DNA of 63,825 bases. It comes from Myxococcota bacterium. Its GTDB lineage: Bacteria; Myxococcota_A; Polyangia; Polyangiales; Polyangiaceae. Below, piece after piece: positions 1 to 8,648 of the stretch (its first letter is position 1; each line of letters starts with the position of its first letter). Position numbers and translations under genes: made by a program. Location: positions 1 through 63,825 of the forward strand of contig CAUJFL010000013.1 of assembly GCA_963169165.1 (NCBI GenBank), read 5' to 3'. The notes under the pieces were generated by a model. The model saw only the letters and a list, made by a program, of their open reading frames with translations, ran no database searches and had not been told where the DNA came from.

Positions 1-1
1 C

Positions 2-787
2 GCGAGGTTCCATGCGCGGTCGTGGACGCCCGATCGGGTCACGGTGGGCGTCGTCGGCGACGTCGATCGGGCGACGCTCCTGCCGCTGCTCGAGCGGGCG
101 CTCGGCGGCCTCGCAGGACGGAGCGGCGCGCCGAGGCCTCCCGCCGCGCCGCCGGCGTTCGGCGACAAGGACGCGCGCGTGGTCATCGTCGATCGCCCTG
201 GCGCCTCGCAGACGAACCTCCAGGTCGCCGGCCGGGGGATCGCGCGCGGGACGCCCGACTTCGAGGCGCTGCTCGTGATGAACACGATCCTCGGCGGCAG
301 CTTCTCCAGCCGCCTCAACATGAACCTCCGCGAGAAGCACGCGTACACCTACGGCGCGAGCTCTCGGTTCGACGCGCGGCGTGGCGTCGGGCCCTTCGTC
401 GCCGGCGGCGCCATCGTGCGCGACGCGACGGGCAAGGCGCTGAAGGAGATCTTCTCGGAGCTCGATCGCATCCGCGACGAGCCGGTGACCGCCGACGAGC
501 TCGAGCTCGCGAAGAGCGCGATCATCGAGCGGCTGCCGGCGCAGATCGAGACGAACGCCGCGACCGCGAGCTTCCTCGCGTCGCTGTCGGTGTACGGGCT
601 GCCGCTCGACGAGCTCGCGCGGCGCGTCGCCCGGGTGCGCGCGGTCACGCGCGAGGACGTCCAGCGCGTCGCGCGCCGCGCGCTCGATCCGAGCACGATG
701 CGCGTCGTGATGGTCGGCGATCACGACAAGATCGCGGCCGACGTCGCCGCGCTCGGCCTCGGGGTCACGCGGCGCGTCGGCAAGTAG
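2..787 (+). CDS. M16 family peptidase, C-terminal part (5' end outside window)
   Basis: The reading frame is open from the first bases and ends at TAG 785-787, so the gene starts upstream of the window. The visible part (about 261 residues) matches the second, substrate-holding domain of M16 (pitrilysin/insulinase-type) zinc peptidases. It has the PDRVTVGVVGDVD strand, an SSRLNMNLREKHAYTYGAS segment carrying the conserved Arg/Tyr pair, and the closing VTREDVQRVARRALDPSTM region. The zinc motif HxxEH is not in the visible part and would lie in the missing N-terminal half, or the protein could be the inactive partner of a two-gene M16 pair. Such proteins are usually periplasmic or outer-membrane linked in myxobacteria; location cannot be read here. 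Confidence 0.88.
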   Translation, partial: ARFHARSWTPDRVTVGVVGDVDRATLLPLLERALGGLAGRSGAPRPPAAPPAFGDKDARVVIVDRPGASQTNLQVAGRGIARGTPDFEALLVMNTILGGSFSSRLNMNLREKHAYTYGASSRFDARRGVGPFVAGGAIVRDATGKALKEIFSELDRIRDEPVTADELELAKSAIIERLPAQIETNAATASFLASLSVYGLPLDELARRVARVRAVTREDVQRVARRALDPSTMRVVMVGDHDKIAADVAALGLGVTRRVGK

Positions 788-827
788 CGCGAGGTGGCAG
801 CGTCGCCACACCCGCGCGCGGTCGCCG

Positions 828-1556
828 TCACTGCTTCGTGAGGGTCGCGAGCGAGTGCTTCTGCGGGTCGAAGATCATCAGCGTGGTCGCCGTCGCGGTG
901 TAGGTGAGCTCGAGCGTCTTCGGCGCAGGGCACGACATCGCGAGCGTGAGGTTCGACCCGGCGTACGTGATCTTCCCCGCGACCCTGACCTCTGGATCCG
1001 CGTCGGTGCGGGACACCACCTGCACGACGTCGCCCGCGATCTTCATCGTCTGGCGCGTGTCGCAGTCGCACGAGCCCTTCCAGCTCTTGCGCTCGGTGAG
1101 CACATACGTGCCGTCGGCGATGGCGCCGCCGGTCATCGTGGGCGGCGTGCCCGTCTCGGCGACCTCCGGGATCGGCGCGCCCTCGTTGACGAGCGGGTTG
1201 CACGCGCCCGAGGCGCCGCCTGCGCCCGCGCTCGTCGATCCGCCTGCGCCCGCGCTCGTCGAACCGCCTGCGCCCGCGCTCGTCGATCCGCCTGCGCCCG
1301 CGCTCGTCGATCCGCCTGCGCCCGCGCTCGTCGATCCGCCTGCACCCGCGCTCGTCGACCCGCCTGCGCCTGCGGTCGTCGATCCGCCTGCGCCCGCGCT
1401 CGTTGATCCGCCTGTGCCCGCGCTCGTCGATCCGCCTGTGGCCGTCGAGCCGCCGGCCGCGGAGGAGCCGCTGGCGGGAGAGTCGCTGTCACCTCCGCAG
1501 GCGGCGGCGACGGAGAGGAGCGAGAGGGCGAGCAGCGTGTGGAGCTTTGGTATCAT
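828..1556 (-). CDS. Lipoprotein with 8-residue GGSTSAGA tandem linker
   Basis: 242-aa predicted lipoprotein of unknown function. The start is placed at ATG 1556 (MIPKLHTLL), which gives a short basic n-region, a hydrophobic stretch and the lipobox SVAAAC. The track's longer start would only add upstream shadow sequence. After the acylated Cys comes a Gly/Ser/Thr/Ala linker made of about nine copies of an 8-residue unit, then a globular domain of about 125 residues (CNPLVNEGAPIPE to the C-terminus) with a GAIADGTYVLTERKSW strand and several Cys. That domain could be a small beta-barrel/lipocalin-like fold, but I do not recognise the family. Monocistronic. Confidence 0.85.
   Translation of the reverse strand: MIPKLHTLLALSLLSVAAACGGDSDSPASGSSAAGGSTATGGSTSAGTGGSTSAGAGGSTTAGAGGSTSAGAGGSTSAGAGGSTSAGAGGSTSAGAGGSTSAGAGGSTSAGAGGASGACNPLVNEGAPIPEVAETGTPPTMTGGAIADGTYVLTERKSWKGSCDCDTRQTMKIAGDVVQVVSRTDADPEVRVAGKITYAGSNLTLAMSCPAPKTLELTYTATATTLMIFDPQKHSLATLTKQ
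1221..1436. repeat. 24-bp minisatellite (about 9 copies) in lipoprotein linker
   Basis: Nine consecutive copies of a 24-bp unit (tgcgcccgcgctcgtcgatc plus cgcc on the + strand) with a few point differences. The unit is a multiple of three and encodes GGSTSAGA on the minus strand, so copy-number change would alter linker length without shifting the frame. Confidence 0.9.
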
Positions 1557-1621
1557 CGGGGGAGCGTCCCGCTCCGGAGCAGGTCGGTCGAAATAAGTTT
1601 TCTTCATCCGCGCTACGCGCG

Positions 1622-2218
1622 TCAGGCCTGCTCGAGCTCGAAGAGCAGGATGCCGCTCCGCTTCGCGGCGAACAGGCCCGCGCCCACCGTGACGAAATCG
1701 CGCGCGAGCGCGCGCCGGTAGAAGGTGCCAGGTCGCACGTGCACCGCGGTGTCGGTGCGGTCGGCGTCGATGACCTCCTCGACGTCGCGCTTCGTCAGCG
1801 CCTCGAGGTACAGGAGGCCGCCGCACATCGCGCCGAGGTTCGCGAGGGTGCGCGCCGCCTGCGCGTCGTCGAGGTACTGCAGCACGCCTTGGCAGATGAC
1901 GAGATCGTACGTCTCGTCGGTGACGAAGCGCGAGATGTCGGCCTGCTCGTGTCCGTAGGTCGCGCACGCGTAGGCCGAGACGTCGACGCCGCGGTACGCG
2001 ACCTTGGGCGCGTGCCTCGCGAGCGCGCGCTTCCAGTGCCCCACGCCGGCGCCGAGATCGAGCGCGGACTCGAGCGGTGCGTCCCAGTAACGAGCGAGCC
2101 CGACGACGGCGCGGACGAGCTCGGAGGTCTTGTCCGCCGTCGTCACGCGCGTCTTGTGGTCCTCGTAGTGGCGGCGGAAGTACCCCTCATCGAAGCGCTC
2201 GCTCGGCGTCGTCTTCAC
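1622..2218 (-). CDS. Class I SAM-dependent methyltransferase
   Basis: 198-aa Rossmann-fold methyltransferase. It has the SAM-binding motif I ALDLGAGVGHWKRAL, the motif II acidic strand YRGVDVSAYAC, and the motif IV region YDLVICQGVLQYLDD. The start is GTG 2218, giving MKTTPSERFDEGYF. The FDEGYFRRHYED opening is common in small metabolite or cell-surface glycan methyltransferases, but the substrate cannot be inferred. No operon partner is evident; both flanking genes are on the same strand but separated by more than 60 bp. Confidence 0.88.
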   Translation of the reverse strand: MKTTPSERFDEGYFRRHYEDHKTRVTTADKTSELVRAVVGLARYWDAPLESALDLGAGVGHWKRALARHAPKVAYRGVDVSAYACATYGHEQADISRFVTDETYDLVICQGVLQYLDDAQAARTLANLGAMCGGLLYLEALTKRDVEEVIDADRTDTAVHVRPGTFYRRALARDFVTVGAGLFAAKRSGILLFELEQA

Positions 2219-2332
2219 CGCCGTCCGGTAGCAACGGCGCGCCGCGCGGTCGAGGGCTCGCCGGGCAGCGCCGAGATCAGGGCGCGCTCGTCTGGGAAGG
2301 CGTCCACCGCGGGCCCGTTTGGTCGCCCGCCG

Positions 2333-4102
2333 TCACGGGCCGAGCTCGGACCACCTGGGAGACGCCGAGAACGCCGCGTGAATCAGGCCCACGTGCGAGT
2401 ACGCCTGGGGGAAATTGCCCCACATCGCGCGGGACGCGGGATCGAGGTCCTCGGCCAGGAGCCCGAGCGGCGCGTCCACCTGGCGCGTCGCCTCGAGCAC
2501 CCGCCGGGCCTCGTCGGCGCGCCCGAGCTTGGCGAGCGCCTCGATCTGCCAGAACGTGCAGAGCATGAACGCGACAGAGGGGACCCCGAAGTCGTCCCGC
2601 GTCCTGTAGCGCCTGAGCCAGCCGTCGTGCGCGAGGTCCCGGCCGATCGCGTCCACCGTCGCGTGGAGGCGCGGATCTCCCTCTGGCAACAGCCGCAGCG
2701 ACACCGCCTGCAAGAGCGCCGCGTCGACCTCCGTCCCTCCGTAGTCGGCCACCAGGCAGCCCCTCGTGGGATCGATGGCGCGGGTCAGGATCTCTTGCCT
2801 GATCTTCTCGGCCGCCGCGGCGAACCGTGGCGCGTCGGCCGGTCGGTGCTGGTGGGCGATGCGCGCCATACGATCGGCGGCGGCCCAGCACATGAGCGAG
2901 CTGAAGGTCTGCGGCCGCCACCCCGCGCGATACTCCCAGATCCCCGCGTCGGGCTGCCCGGCCACCGAGATCGCCTTGTCGGCGAGGCGCGCGACGAGAT
3001 CGAGGACCGCGGGCGTCACCTGCTCGCGGAACCGCGCGTCGAGGAACAGCGGCGCCAGCGCGAGCACCATCTCGCCATACACGTCGTGTTGCTTGTGCGT
3101 CGCCGCGCCGTTGCCGATGCGCACGGGCCCCTCTCCCAGGTAGCCCGGCCAGTCAGGGAGCAGCTGCTCGGTGAGATCATCCTTGCCGTCTATCCGGTAC
3201 AGCGGCGCGAGCTCGAGCTCGGGCGCCGAGCTCGCGACGTTCAACAGATAGTGCAAGAACTGCTCGCGCTCCTCGAAGTGCCCGAGCAAGCGAAACGCCC
3301 CGAGCGCGTAGGAGGCGTCACGAAGCCAACAGTAGCGATAGTCCCACGTGCGGCCCGAGCCGGGCGCCTCGGGCAGCGAGGTCGTCAGCGCGGCGGCGAT
3401 CGCGCCCGTGTCCTCGAAGCAGTGCAGCTTCAGCGTCAGCGCGGAGCGGATGACCTCCTCCTGGAAGATCAGCGGGATCTCGCAGTGCTTCACCCACTGT
3501 CGCCAGTAGCGGATCGTCTCTCGCAAGAAGCGCTCGCACAGCGGCGCGAGCGACTCTTCGACGGGCGCGCCCCAGGCCAGCACGAAGTGTCGGCGCTCGG
3601 ACAGCCCGAACGGGTGCCCGTCGAGGTAGGACAGCGGCGCGTCGGTGGTGAGCCGCAGCTCGGAGTCGTAGCCATGAAACGCGACGTGGTGCGAGCCCAG
3701 CTCGCGCCGCGGCCGCTCGCGACCCCAGCCGAGCACCGGATCACAGTTTACGCGGACCCGCGGCGTCCCCCGCAGCGGCTCGACGATCCGCAGGAGCTTC
3801 GTCGGGCGGAAGCTCCGATCGTACTGAAAATAGCGGGGCGCGAGGTCGAGCACGCGGAACGCGCCGTCTGGCCCGTCGAAGGTCGTCTCGAGGACGTTGG
3901 TGTTGGGTAGATAGCGCTGAGTCCCCTGCCGCCCGTCGGCGGGACCCACGGTGAACGCGCCGCCGCCCTGGGCGTCGAGCAGGCTCGCGAACACGGGCGG
4001 CGAGTCGAAGCGCGGCATGCAAGCCCACACGATCGCGCCGTCTCGTCGCACGAGCGCGGAGAGCTGACAGTTGCCGATGAGGCCGAGGTCGGCGAGGGAC
4101 AT
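2333..4102 (-). CDS. Glycoside hydrolase family 15 protein (trehalase/glucoamylase type)
   Basis: 589-aa GH15 enzyme. The N-terminal beta-sandwich starts MSLADLGLIGNCQLSALV and includes IVWACMPRFDSPPVF, the signature of the bacterial GH15 trehalase-like group. The (alpha/alpha)6 barrel contains TWDYRYCWLRDASYAL, a conserved catalytic-site segment, and GNGAATHKQHDVYGE. It lacks a signal peptide, so it should act in the cytoplasm. It is transcribed divergently, 58 bp from the trehalose-6-phosphate synthase gene, which supports a role in hydrolysing trehalose or a related glucoside. Glucoamylase or isomaltose-type specificity is the alternative. Confidence 0.9.
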   Translation of the reverse strand: MSLADLGLIGNCQLSALVRRDGAIVWACMPRFDSPPVFASLLDAQGGGAFTVGPADGRQGTQRYLPNTNVLETTFDGPDGAFRVLDLAPRYFQYDRSFRPTKLLRIVEPLRGTPRVRVNCDPVLGWGRERPRRELGSHHVAFHGYDSELRLTTDAPLSYLDGHPFGLSERRHFVLAWGAPVEESLAPLCERFLRETIRYWRQWVKHCEIPLIFQEEVIRSALTLKLHCFEDTGAIAAALTTSLPEAPGSGRTWDYRYCWLRDASYALGAFRLLGHFEEREQFLHYLLNVASSAPELELAPLYRIDGKDDLTEQLLPDWPGYLGEGPVRIGNGAATHKQHDVYGEMVLALAPLFLDARFREQVTPAVLDLVARLADKAISVAGQPDAGIWEYRAGWRPQTFSSLMCWAAADRMARIAHQHRPADAPRFAAAAEKIRQEILTRAIDPTRGCLVADYGGTEVDAALLQAVSLRLLPEGDPRLHATVDAIGRDLAHDGWLRRYRTRDDFGVPSVAFMLCTFWQIEALAKLGRADEARRVLEATRQVDAPLGLLAEDLDPASRAMWGNFPQAYSHVGLIHAAFSASPRWSELGP

Positions 4103-4125
4103 TCGCCTCGACTAGCACGATCTGG

Positions 4126-4137
4126 TTGGATATCCAA
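4126..4137. promoter_or_regulatory. Perfect 12-bp palindrome between GH15 and otsA
   Basis: TTGGATATCCAA is a perfect inverted repeat in the 58-bp divergent intergenic region. Its position suits an operator for both transcription units. A MarR-type regulator, a family that binds short palindromes, is encoded at the end of the ots operon, so autoregulation is a reasonable inference. No clear -35/-10 boxes were seen. Confidence 0.45.
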
Positions 4138-4160
4138 GCAACCCATGGCAGAGTGCTGGC

Positions 4161-6386
4161 ATGCGACCCGCGGCACGGTTCTTCCTGGCGCTCGTGATCG
4201 GCCTGGCGGCGCTGGTCGGCGTCGGCTACTTCGTGCTGGCGCGCACGACGCAGCGCTGGTTCGACGCGGATCTGGCGCTGCGCGCGCAGCTCGCGGTCAC
4301 CTCGGCCCGCCAGAGCCTCTTGCGCAACTGGGAGGTCAACCGCCCCCGCCTCCGGGAGACGCTGACGGACATGACGCGCGACGAGCGCATCATGAGCGCT
4401 GCCGCCTGCTCGATGCACGGCGACCTGCTCGCCGCCACCGAGACCTACCCGACCGAGTTCTCCTGTCGCTCGGTGCTCGACAGGATGCACGGCGAGGCGC
4501 CCGGCCCGACCGCCGCGTGGTCGATGACGCCCGAGCTGCCCTCCGGTCGCGTACACCTGAGCGTGACCTTCGTGGGCGACGGGCCGCCGCAGGGCGCGGT
4601 GATCCTCGTGCACGATCTCAGCTACATCGATCGGCGCGAGGCCACGACGCGCAACCTGCTGATCTCGTCGTTCTTCGTGCTCGCGCTCGGCGCCTCGCTC
4701 ATCACCGCCGTGGCGGCGCGCCTCGCGTGGCGGGGCTGGACCTCGGACCTGCGCCGCGCGCTCACCGGCGACGCGTCGAGCGAGTTTCAGCCGCTGCTCC
4801 GTGACGTCCGCTCGCTCGCCGCGCGGCTCGCCAGCGAGCAGGAGCGCGAGGCCCGCGGCGGCCTCTGGAGCCCCGAGCGCCTGCGCGCGACGCTGACTCA
4901 GCACGTGCAGGGCGAGCGCGTGGTGCTGCTGGCGAACCGTGAGCCCTACATCCACCAGCGCACCGACCAGGGCGTGGAGGTGTGGCACCCTGCGAGCGGC
5001 CTCGTGACCGCGCTCGAGCCGGTGATGCGCGCCTGCTCGGGCGTCTGGGTCGCGCACGGGAGCGGCACCGCCGATCGCGAGGTGGTCGACGAGCACGATC
5101 GCGTCCTCGTCCCGCCGGGCGAGCGCTCGTACGCGCTGCGCCGCGTGTGGCTCGATGAGGCCGAGGAGAACGGCTACTATTACGGGTTCTCCAACGAGGG
5201 ACTGTGGCCGCTCTGCCACGTCGCGCACACCCGCCCGATCTTCCGCGCCGAAGACTACGATCACTATGTGAAGGTCAACCAGCGGTTCGCGGACGCGGTG
5301 TGCGCCGAGGTCGACTCGGACGATCCTATCGTGCTCGTGCAGGACTATCACTTCGCGCTCGCGCCCCGGATGCTCCGCGAGCGGCTGCCGCGCGCGACGA
5401 TCATCGCGTTCTGGCACATCCCCTGGCCCAACGCCGAGCGCATCGGCATCTGCCCCTGGCGAGACGAGCTCATCTCGGGGCTGCTCGGCGCGAGCATCGT
5501 CGGCTTTCACACCCAGCAACACTGCAACAATTTCATCGACTCGGTGGACGCGTTCATGGAGAGCCGCATCGATCGCGAGGCGAGCGCGGTGGTGCAGGGG
5601 GCGCGACGGACGCTGGTGCGCCCGTATCCAATCTCGGTCGAGTGGCCGGTCCGCTGGGTCGAAGAGGTGCCCAGCGTCGCCGACTGCCACGCCGAGGTGC
5701 GGCGAGAGCTCGACCTCGCGCCGGACGCGCGGCTGGGCGTCGGCGTCGATCGGCTCGACTACACGAAGGGCATCGAGGAGCGCCTCCTCGCGGTGGACCA
5801 GCTGCTCACGCGCCACCCGAAGCTCAGGGGTGTTTTCACTTTCATCCAGCTCGCGGCGCCGAGCCGCACCAAGATCGCGCACTACCGCGAGCTCGACGAG
5901 CGGGTCGAGGCGCTGGTCGAGAAGATCAACGCCAAGTGGTCCTCAGGGACCTACCGCCCCATCGCGCTCTTGCGCGGGCACCACGAGCCGACGACAGTGT
6001 ATCGCCTCTACCGCGCGGCCGATCTCTGCTACGTCAGCAGCCTGCACGACGGGATGAACCTCGTCGCCAAGGAATTCGTCGCGGCGCGCGACGACGAGCG
6101 AGGCGTGCTCGTGCTCAGCCAGTTCACTGGCGCCGCGCGCGATCTCACGGAGGCGCTCATCGTGAACCCCTATGATCTGCGGCAGGCCGCCGACGCGCTC
6201 GCGGCGGCGCTCGACATGCCAGTCATCGAGCAGCGCGAGCGAATGCGGTCGATGAGGCGCCTCGTGTCCGAGTTCAACGTCTACCGCTGGGCGGGCCGCA
6301 TGCTGGTCGACGCCGCCGAGGTGCGCAGGAAGGAGCGACTGTCAGGGAGGTTCGGGATGAGCCTCAACCAGCGGGAGGGCGCGTGA
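4161..6386 (+). CDS. otsA: Membrane-anchored trehalose-6-phosphate synthase (GT20)
   Basis: 741 aa, against about 470 for soluble OtsA. The first 240 residues or so form a separate module: TM1 ([20 protein letters not shown]), an extracytoplasmic segment of about 150 aa with two Cys, then TM2 ([19 protein letters not shown]) and a HAMP-like linker. The GT20 domain follows with [24 protein letters not shown], the [11 protein letters not shown] donor-site motif and [14 protein letters not shown]. It transfers glucose from a nucleotide sugar to glucose-6-phosphate. The next gene, otsB, overlaps by GTGA and supports the trehalose assignment over glucosylglycerol-phosphate synthase. The N-terminal half resembles a sensor input, so activity may respond to an envelope signal (inference). 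Confidence 0.92.
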   Translation: MRPAARFFLALVIGLAALVGVGYFVLARTTQRWFDADLALRAQLAVTSARQSLLRNWEVNRPRLRETLTDMTRDERIMSAAACSMHGDLLAATETYPTEFSCRSVLDRMHGEAPGPTAAWSMTPELPSGRVHLSVTFVGDGPPQGAVILVHDLSYIDRREATTRNLLISSFFVLALGASLITAVAARLAWRGWTSDLRRALTGDASSEFQPLLRDVRSLAARLASEQEREARGGLWSPERLRATLTQHVQGERVVLLANREPYIHQRTDQGVEVWHPASGLVTALEPVMRACSGVWVAHGSGTADREVVDEHDRVLVPPGERSYALRRVWLDEAEENGYYYGFSNEGLWPLCHVAHTRPIFRAEDYDHYVKVNQRFADAVCAEVDSDDPIVLVQDYHFALAPRMLRERLPRATIIAFWHIPWPNAERIGICPWRDELISGLLGASIVGFHTQQHCNNFIDSVDAFMESRIDREASAVVQGARRTLVRPYPISVEWPVRWVEEVPSVADCHAEVRRELDLAPDARLGVGVDRLDYTKGIEERLLAVDQLLTRHPKLRGVFTFIQLAAPSRTKIAHYRELDERVEALVEKINAKWSSGTYRPIALLRGHHEPTTVYRLYRAADLCYVSSLHDGMNLVAKEFVAARDDERGVLVLSQFTGAARDLTEALIVNPYDLRQAADALAAALDMPVIEQRERMRSMRRLVSEFNVYRWAGRMLVDAAEVRRKERLSGRFGMSLNQREGA

Positions 6387-7153
6387 TCGGGCTCCTGACC
6401 CGACGCAACCGGGAGCTGGTCGCGCAGCTCGCGTGGTCGCCAGCGCTGCTCGCCTTCGATTTCGACGGGACGCTCGCGCCCATCGTGGCCGCGCGGGACG
6501 ACGCCGCGATGCGGCCGACGACGCTCGCCTCCTTCGAGCGAGTGTGCGAGCTGTACCCGGTCGCTGTCATCTCGGGGCGCGCGCGAGCCGACGTGCGGGC
6601 CCGGCTCGGGCGGGCGCGCCCCGGATATGTGATAGGGAACCATGGACTCGAACCAGGCGGCGATCTCCGCGCGTTCGAGGCGGAGATCCGCGAGGTGCGA
6701 CCGCTGCTGGCGTCGGCGCTCGGCGCGCTCCAGGGGGTCGATCTCGAGGACAAACGCTACTCGCTCGCGATCCACTTTCGCCAGTCTCGCCAGAAGCTCG
6801 AGGCGCGCGCCGCGATCGAGCGCGCGGTGACCTCTCTGCCGCGACCCATGCGGCTCGTCCCCGGCAAGCAGGTGCTCAACGTCGTGCCGTTGAGCGCGCC
6901 CGACAAGGGTGACGCGCTCCTGGCCCTTCGCGCGCGGGAGGGCGCGACCACCGCGCTCTACGTCGGCGACGACGTCACCGACGAGGACGTGTTCCGCATC
7001 GATCAGCCGGGGCGCCTGCTCGGGGTGCGGATCGGGCGCGCGCGTGGCTCGCTGGCGCGCTATTTCCTGCGCGATCAGGGCGAGATCGACACCCTGCTTG
7101 CCTGGCTGTGCGAGTTCCGCGAAGATCGCCCCGATGGCCGAGCGCGTCGATGA
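6383..7153 (+). CDS. otsB: Trehalose-6-phosphate phosphatase
   Basis: 256-aa HAD-superfamily phosphatase that removes phosphate from trehalose-6-phosphate. Motif I is AFDFDGTLAP with the nucleophile Asp, motif II lies in AVISGRAR, and motif IV is YVGDDVTDEDVF. The NHGLEPGG and HFRQSRQKLE segments are typical of the OtsB cap region. GTG start at 6383 overlaps the otsA stop by 4 bp (GTGA), so translation should be coupled. It pairs with the upstream synthase as the OtsAB route. Confidence 0.95.
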   Translation: MIGLLTRRNRELVAQLAWSPALLAFDFDGTLAPIVAARDDAAMRPTTLASFERVCELYPVAVISGRARADVRARLGRARPGYVIGNHGLEPGGDLRAFEAEIREVRPLLASALGALQGVDLEDKRYSLAIHFRQSRQKLEARAAIERAVTSLPRPMRLVPGKQVLNVVPLSAPDKGDALLALRAREGATTALYVGDDVTDEDVFRIDQPGRLLGVRIGRARGSLARYFLRDQGEIDTLLAWLCEFREDRPDGRARR

Positions 7154-7601
7154 CGCTTCGTTTCCGCTGGGTCCCGCGCTCGACTTTCTTCGCCACCTCT
7201 GGCGGCTGAACCACGCGCTCGAGCGCGCGTCTCGGCGGATGGATCGGGACCTCGGGCTGACGGCGCAGCAGCGGTTCTTGCTCCGTTGCGTCGCGTCCTT
7301 CCCGAGGATCACGCCGGGCGAGGTGGCGCGCGCGCTTCACCTCGATCCCGGCACTGTCACCTCGACCGTGCGCCGCCTCGAGAAGAAGGGGCTCATCACG
7401 CGTCGGCGAGATCCTGCCGACAAGCGGCGGGTCACGCTCGGCCTCACCGCGGCGGGGCACGCGCTCGATCGCCCCGCGAGCGGCTCGGTCGAGGCCTCCG
7501 TCGACGCGCTGCTCTCGCGCGCCGCCTCGGCGGAGATCGTCGCGACGACCGCCACGCTGGCGAGGCTCGTGGAGCAGCTCGAGCGCGACGGAGAGGGCTA
7601 G
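7134..7601 (+). CDS. MarR-family winged-helix transcriptional regulator
   Basis: 155-aa protein starting at ATG 7134 (MAERVDDASFPLG), which overlaps the end of otsB by 20 bp. The winged helix-turn-helix is clear: LTAQQRFLLRCVASFP, then PGEVARALHLDPGTVTSTVR, LEKKGLITRRRDPADKRRV and the wing. The terminal helices would form the dimer interface. Its place as third gene of the ots operon suggests control of trehalose genes; the palindrome upstream of otsA is a candidate site. The ligand is unknown. Confidence 0.9.
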   Translation: MAERVDDASFPLGPALDFLRHLWRLNHALERASRRMDRDLGLTAQQRFLLRCVASFPRITPGEVARALHLDPGTVTSTVRRLEKKGLITRRRDPADKRRVTLGLTAAGHALDRPASGSVEASVDALLSRAASAEIVATTATLARLVEQLERDGEG

Positions 7602-7607
7602 GCCCGC

Positions 7608-8558
7608 TCAGCGCCCGACGACTTGCATTCCCTCCCGCGTCGCGTCCCAGGCGAGCGCGAGGTGCTCTCTCACGTCTCCGCGCTCGTGGCGCACGACGAG
7701 CTCCGCCGCGCCGTCGGCGTCGAGATCGATCGCCGCGATCGGCTGGTACGCGCGCGGGCCGCAGCGATCGGCGCCTGCCACCTCGACGTGCCGCACGCGC
7801 CATCCCCTGGCCTCGCGCGTGGCCACGACGAGGAGGTGGCCCCCGATCGCGACCGTCTCGAGCGGCTCGCCGTCGGCGCCCGACTGCTTGAACGCCAGCG
7901 TGCGACGCGAGAGCGAGAGCCTGTCGTCGGGCGAGGCACACCGCGCGGGGACGGTGAGCCGGACCGTCAGATCGTCGACGAGGTCGGAGAGCTCGGCGAG
8001 CGCCTCGCGGGGCGGCGTGAACGGCGCGGCCACCCAGCGACGCGACGGCTTCCCGAGCGCGTCTGGCGCGGGCGCGAGGTCCCCGAGCTCACCCTCCCAG
8101 CCCCGCGGGCGCTCCAGCCAGAGGCCGATGCCGGGCGCGCCGTCGGTCAGCTTCACGTCGAGCTCGAAGCACCCGTCCTCGTCTCGCGCGCCGCCGGTCA
8201 CCTGGCCCTCGCCCACGACCGCGCCGCGGCCGTCGACCGCGAGCCAGCGAGAGCCCCTCTTGGCGAACGACGCGCAGCAGCTCGTCGCCGCGCGCACGCC
8301 GTCTCTGGTCGCCAGCCACAGCGGGCGGTGCGGCGCGGCCGAGAGCCACCGTGTCGTCGACGTGGACGCGACCGGGCACCTCGGGTCGGGCGCGGGCGGA
8401 CGCGGCAGCTCGCGCGACGACGCGGCGCTCTTCGGCGGCTGGACGGACGCGGCTGGGTTCGGCTGTGTCGGCCGAGAGGCGCGGCGCCTCGGCGCGGCGT
8501 CGATCGGCGCGGCGATCACTGCGACCGACAGCGCGAGGAACCAGGTGCGTGCGTGCAT
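7608..8558 (-). CDS. Secreted protein of unknown function
   Basis: 316 aa from ATG 8558; the track's start 24 codons earlier has no signal sequence. MHARTWFLALSVAVIAAPIDAAP is a good Sec signal with cleavage around AAP. A Pro/Ala/Ser linker follows, then a domain with paired Cys (VRAATSCCASFAKRG) and, near the C-terminus, IDLDADGAAELVVRHE. That last stretch resembles the D-x-D-x-D calcium-type loop of FG-GAP/VCBS repeats. It converges with the MarR gene, 6 bp between stops. Family not recognised. Confidence 0.8.
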   Translation of the reverse strand: MHARTWFLALSVAVIAAPIDAAPRRRASRPTQPNPAASVQPPKSAASSRELPRPPAPDPRCPVASTSTTRWLSAAPHRPLWLATRDGVRAATSCCASFAKRGSRWLAVDGRGAVVGEGQVTGGARDEDGCFELDVKLTDGAPGIGLWLERPRGWEGELGDLAPAPDALGKPSRRWVAAPFTPPREALAELSDLVDDLTVRLTVPARCASPDDRLSLSRRTLAFKQSGADGEPLETVAIGGHLLVVATREARGWRVRHVEVAGADRCGPRAYQPIAAIDLDADGAAELVVRHERGDVREHLALAWDATREGMQVVGR

Positions 8559-8648
8559 CGCGCGCGATCGTCGCGGCGCTGGCGGCGGCGGGCCAAGTTG
8601 TTCGCTGGGGCTTTTCGCGCGGCGCCACACACCCTACGGCGCGTCTCG

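Noticed and set aside
1221-1436. Possible CRISPR array from regular repeats
   Set aside because: Units are contiguous with no unique spacers and encode an in-frame peptide linker.
1403-3910. 835-aa + strand ORF across the methyltransferase and GH15 genes
   Set aside because: Arg/Ala/Glu-rich antisense shadow of clear GH15 and methyltransferase frames on the minus strand.
3741-5882. 713-aa minus-strand ORF opposite otsA
   Set aside because: No domains; low-complexity shadow of the GT20 gene.
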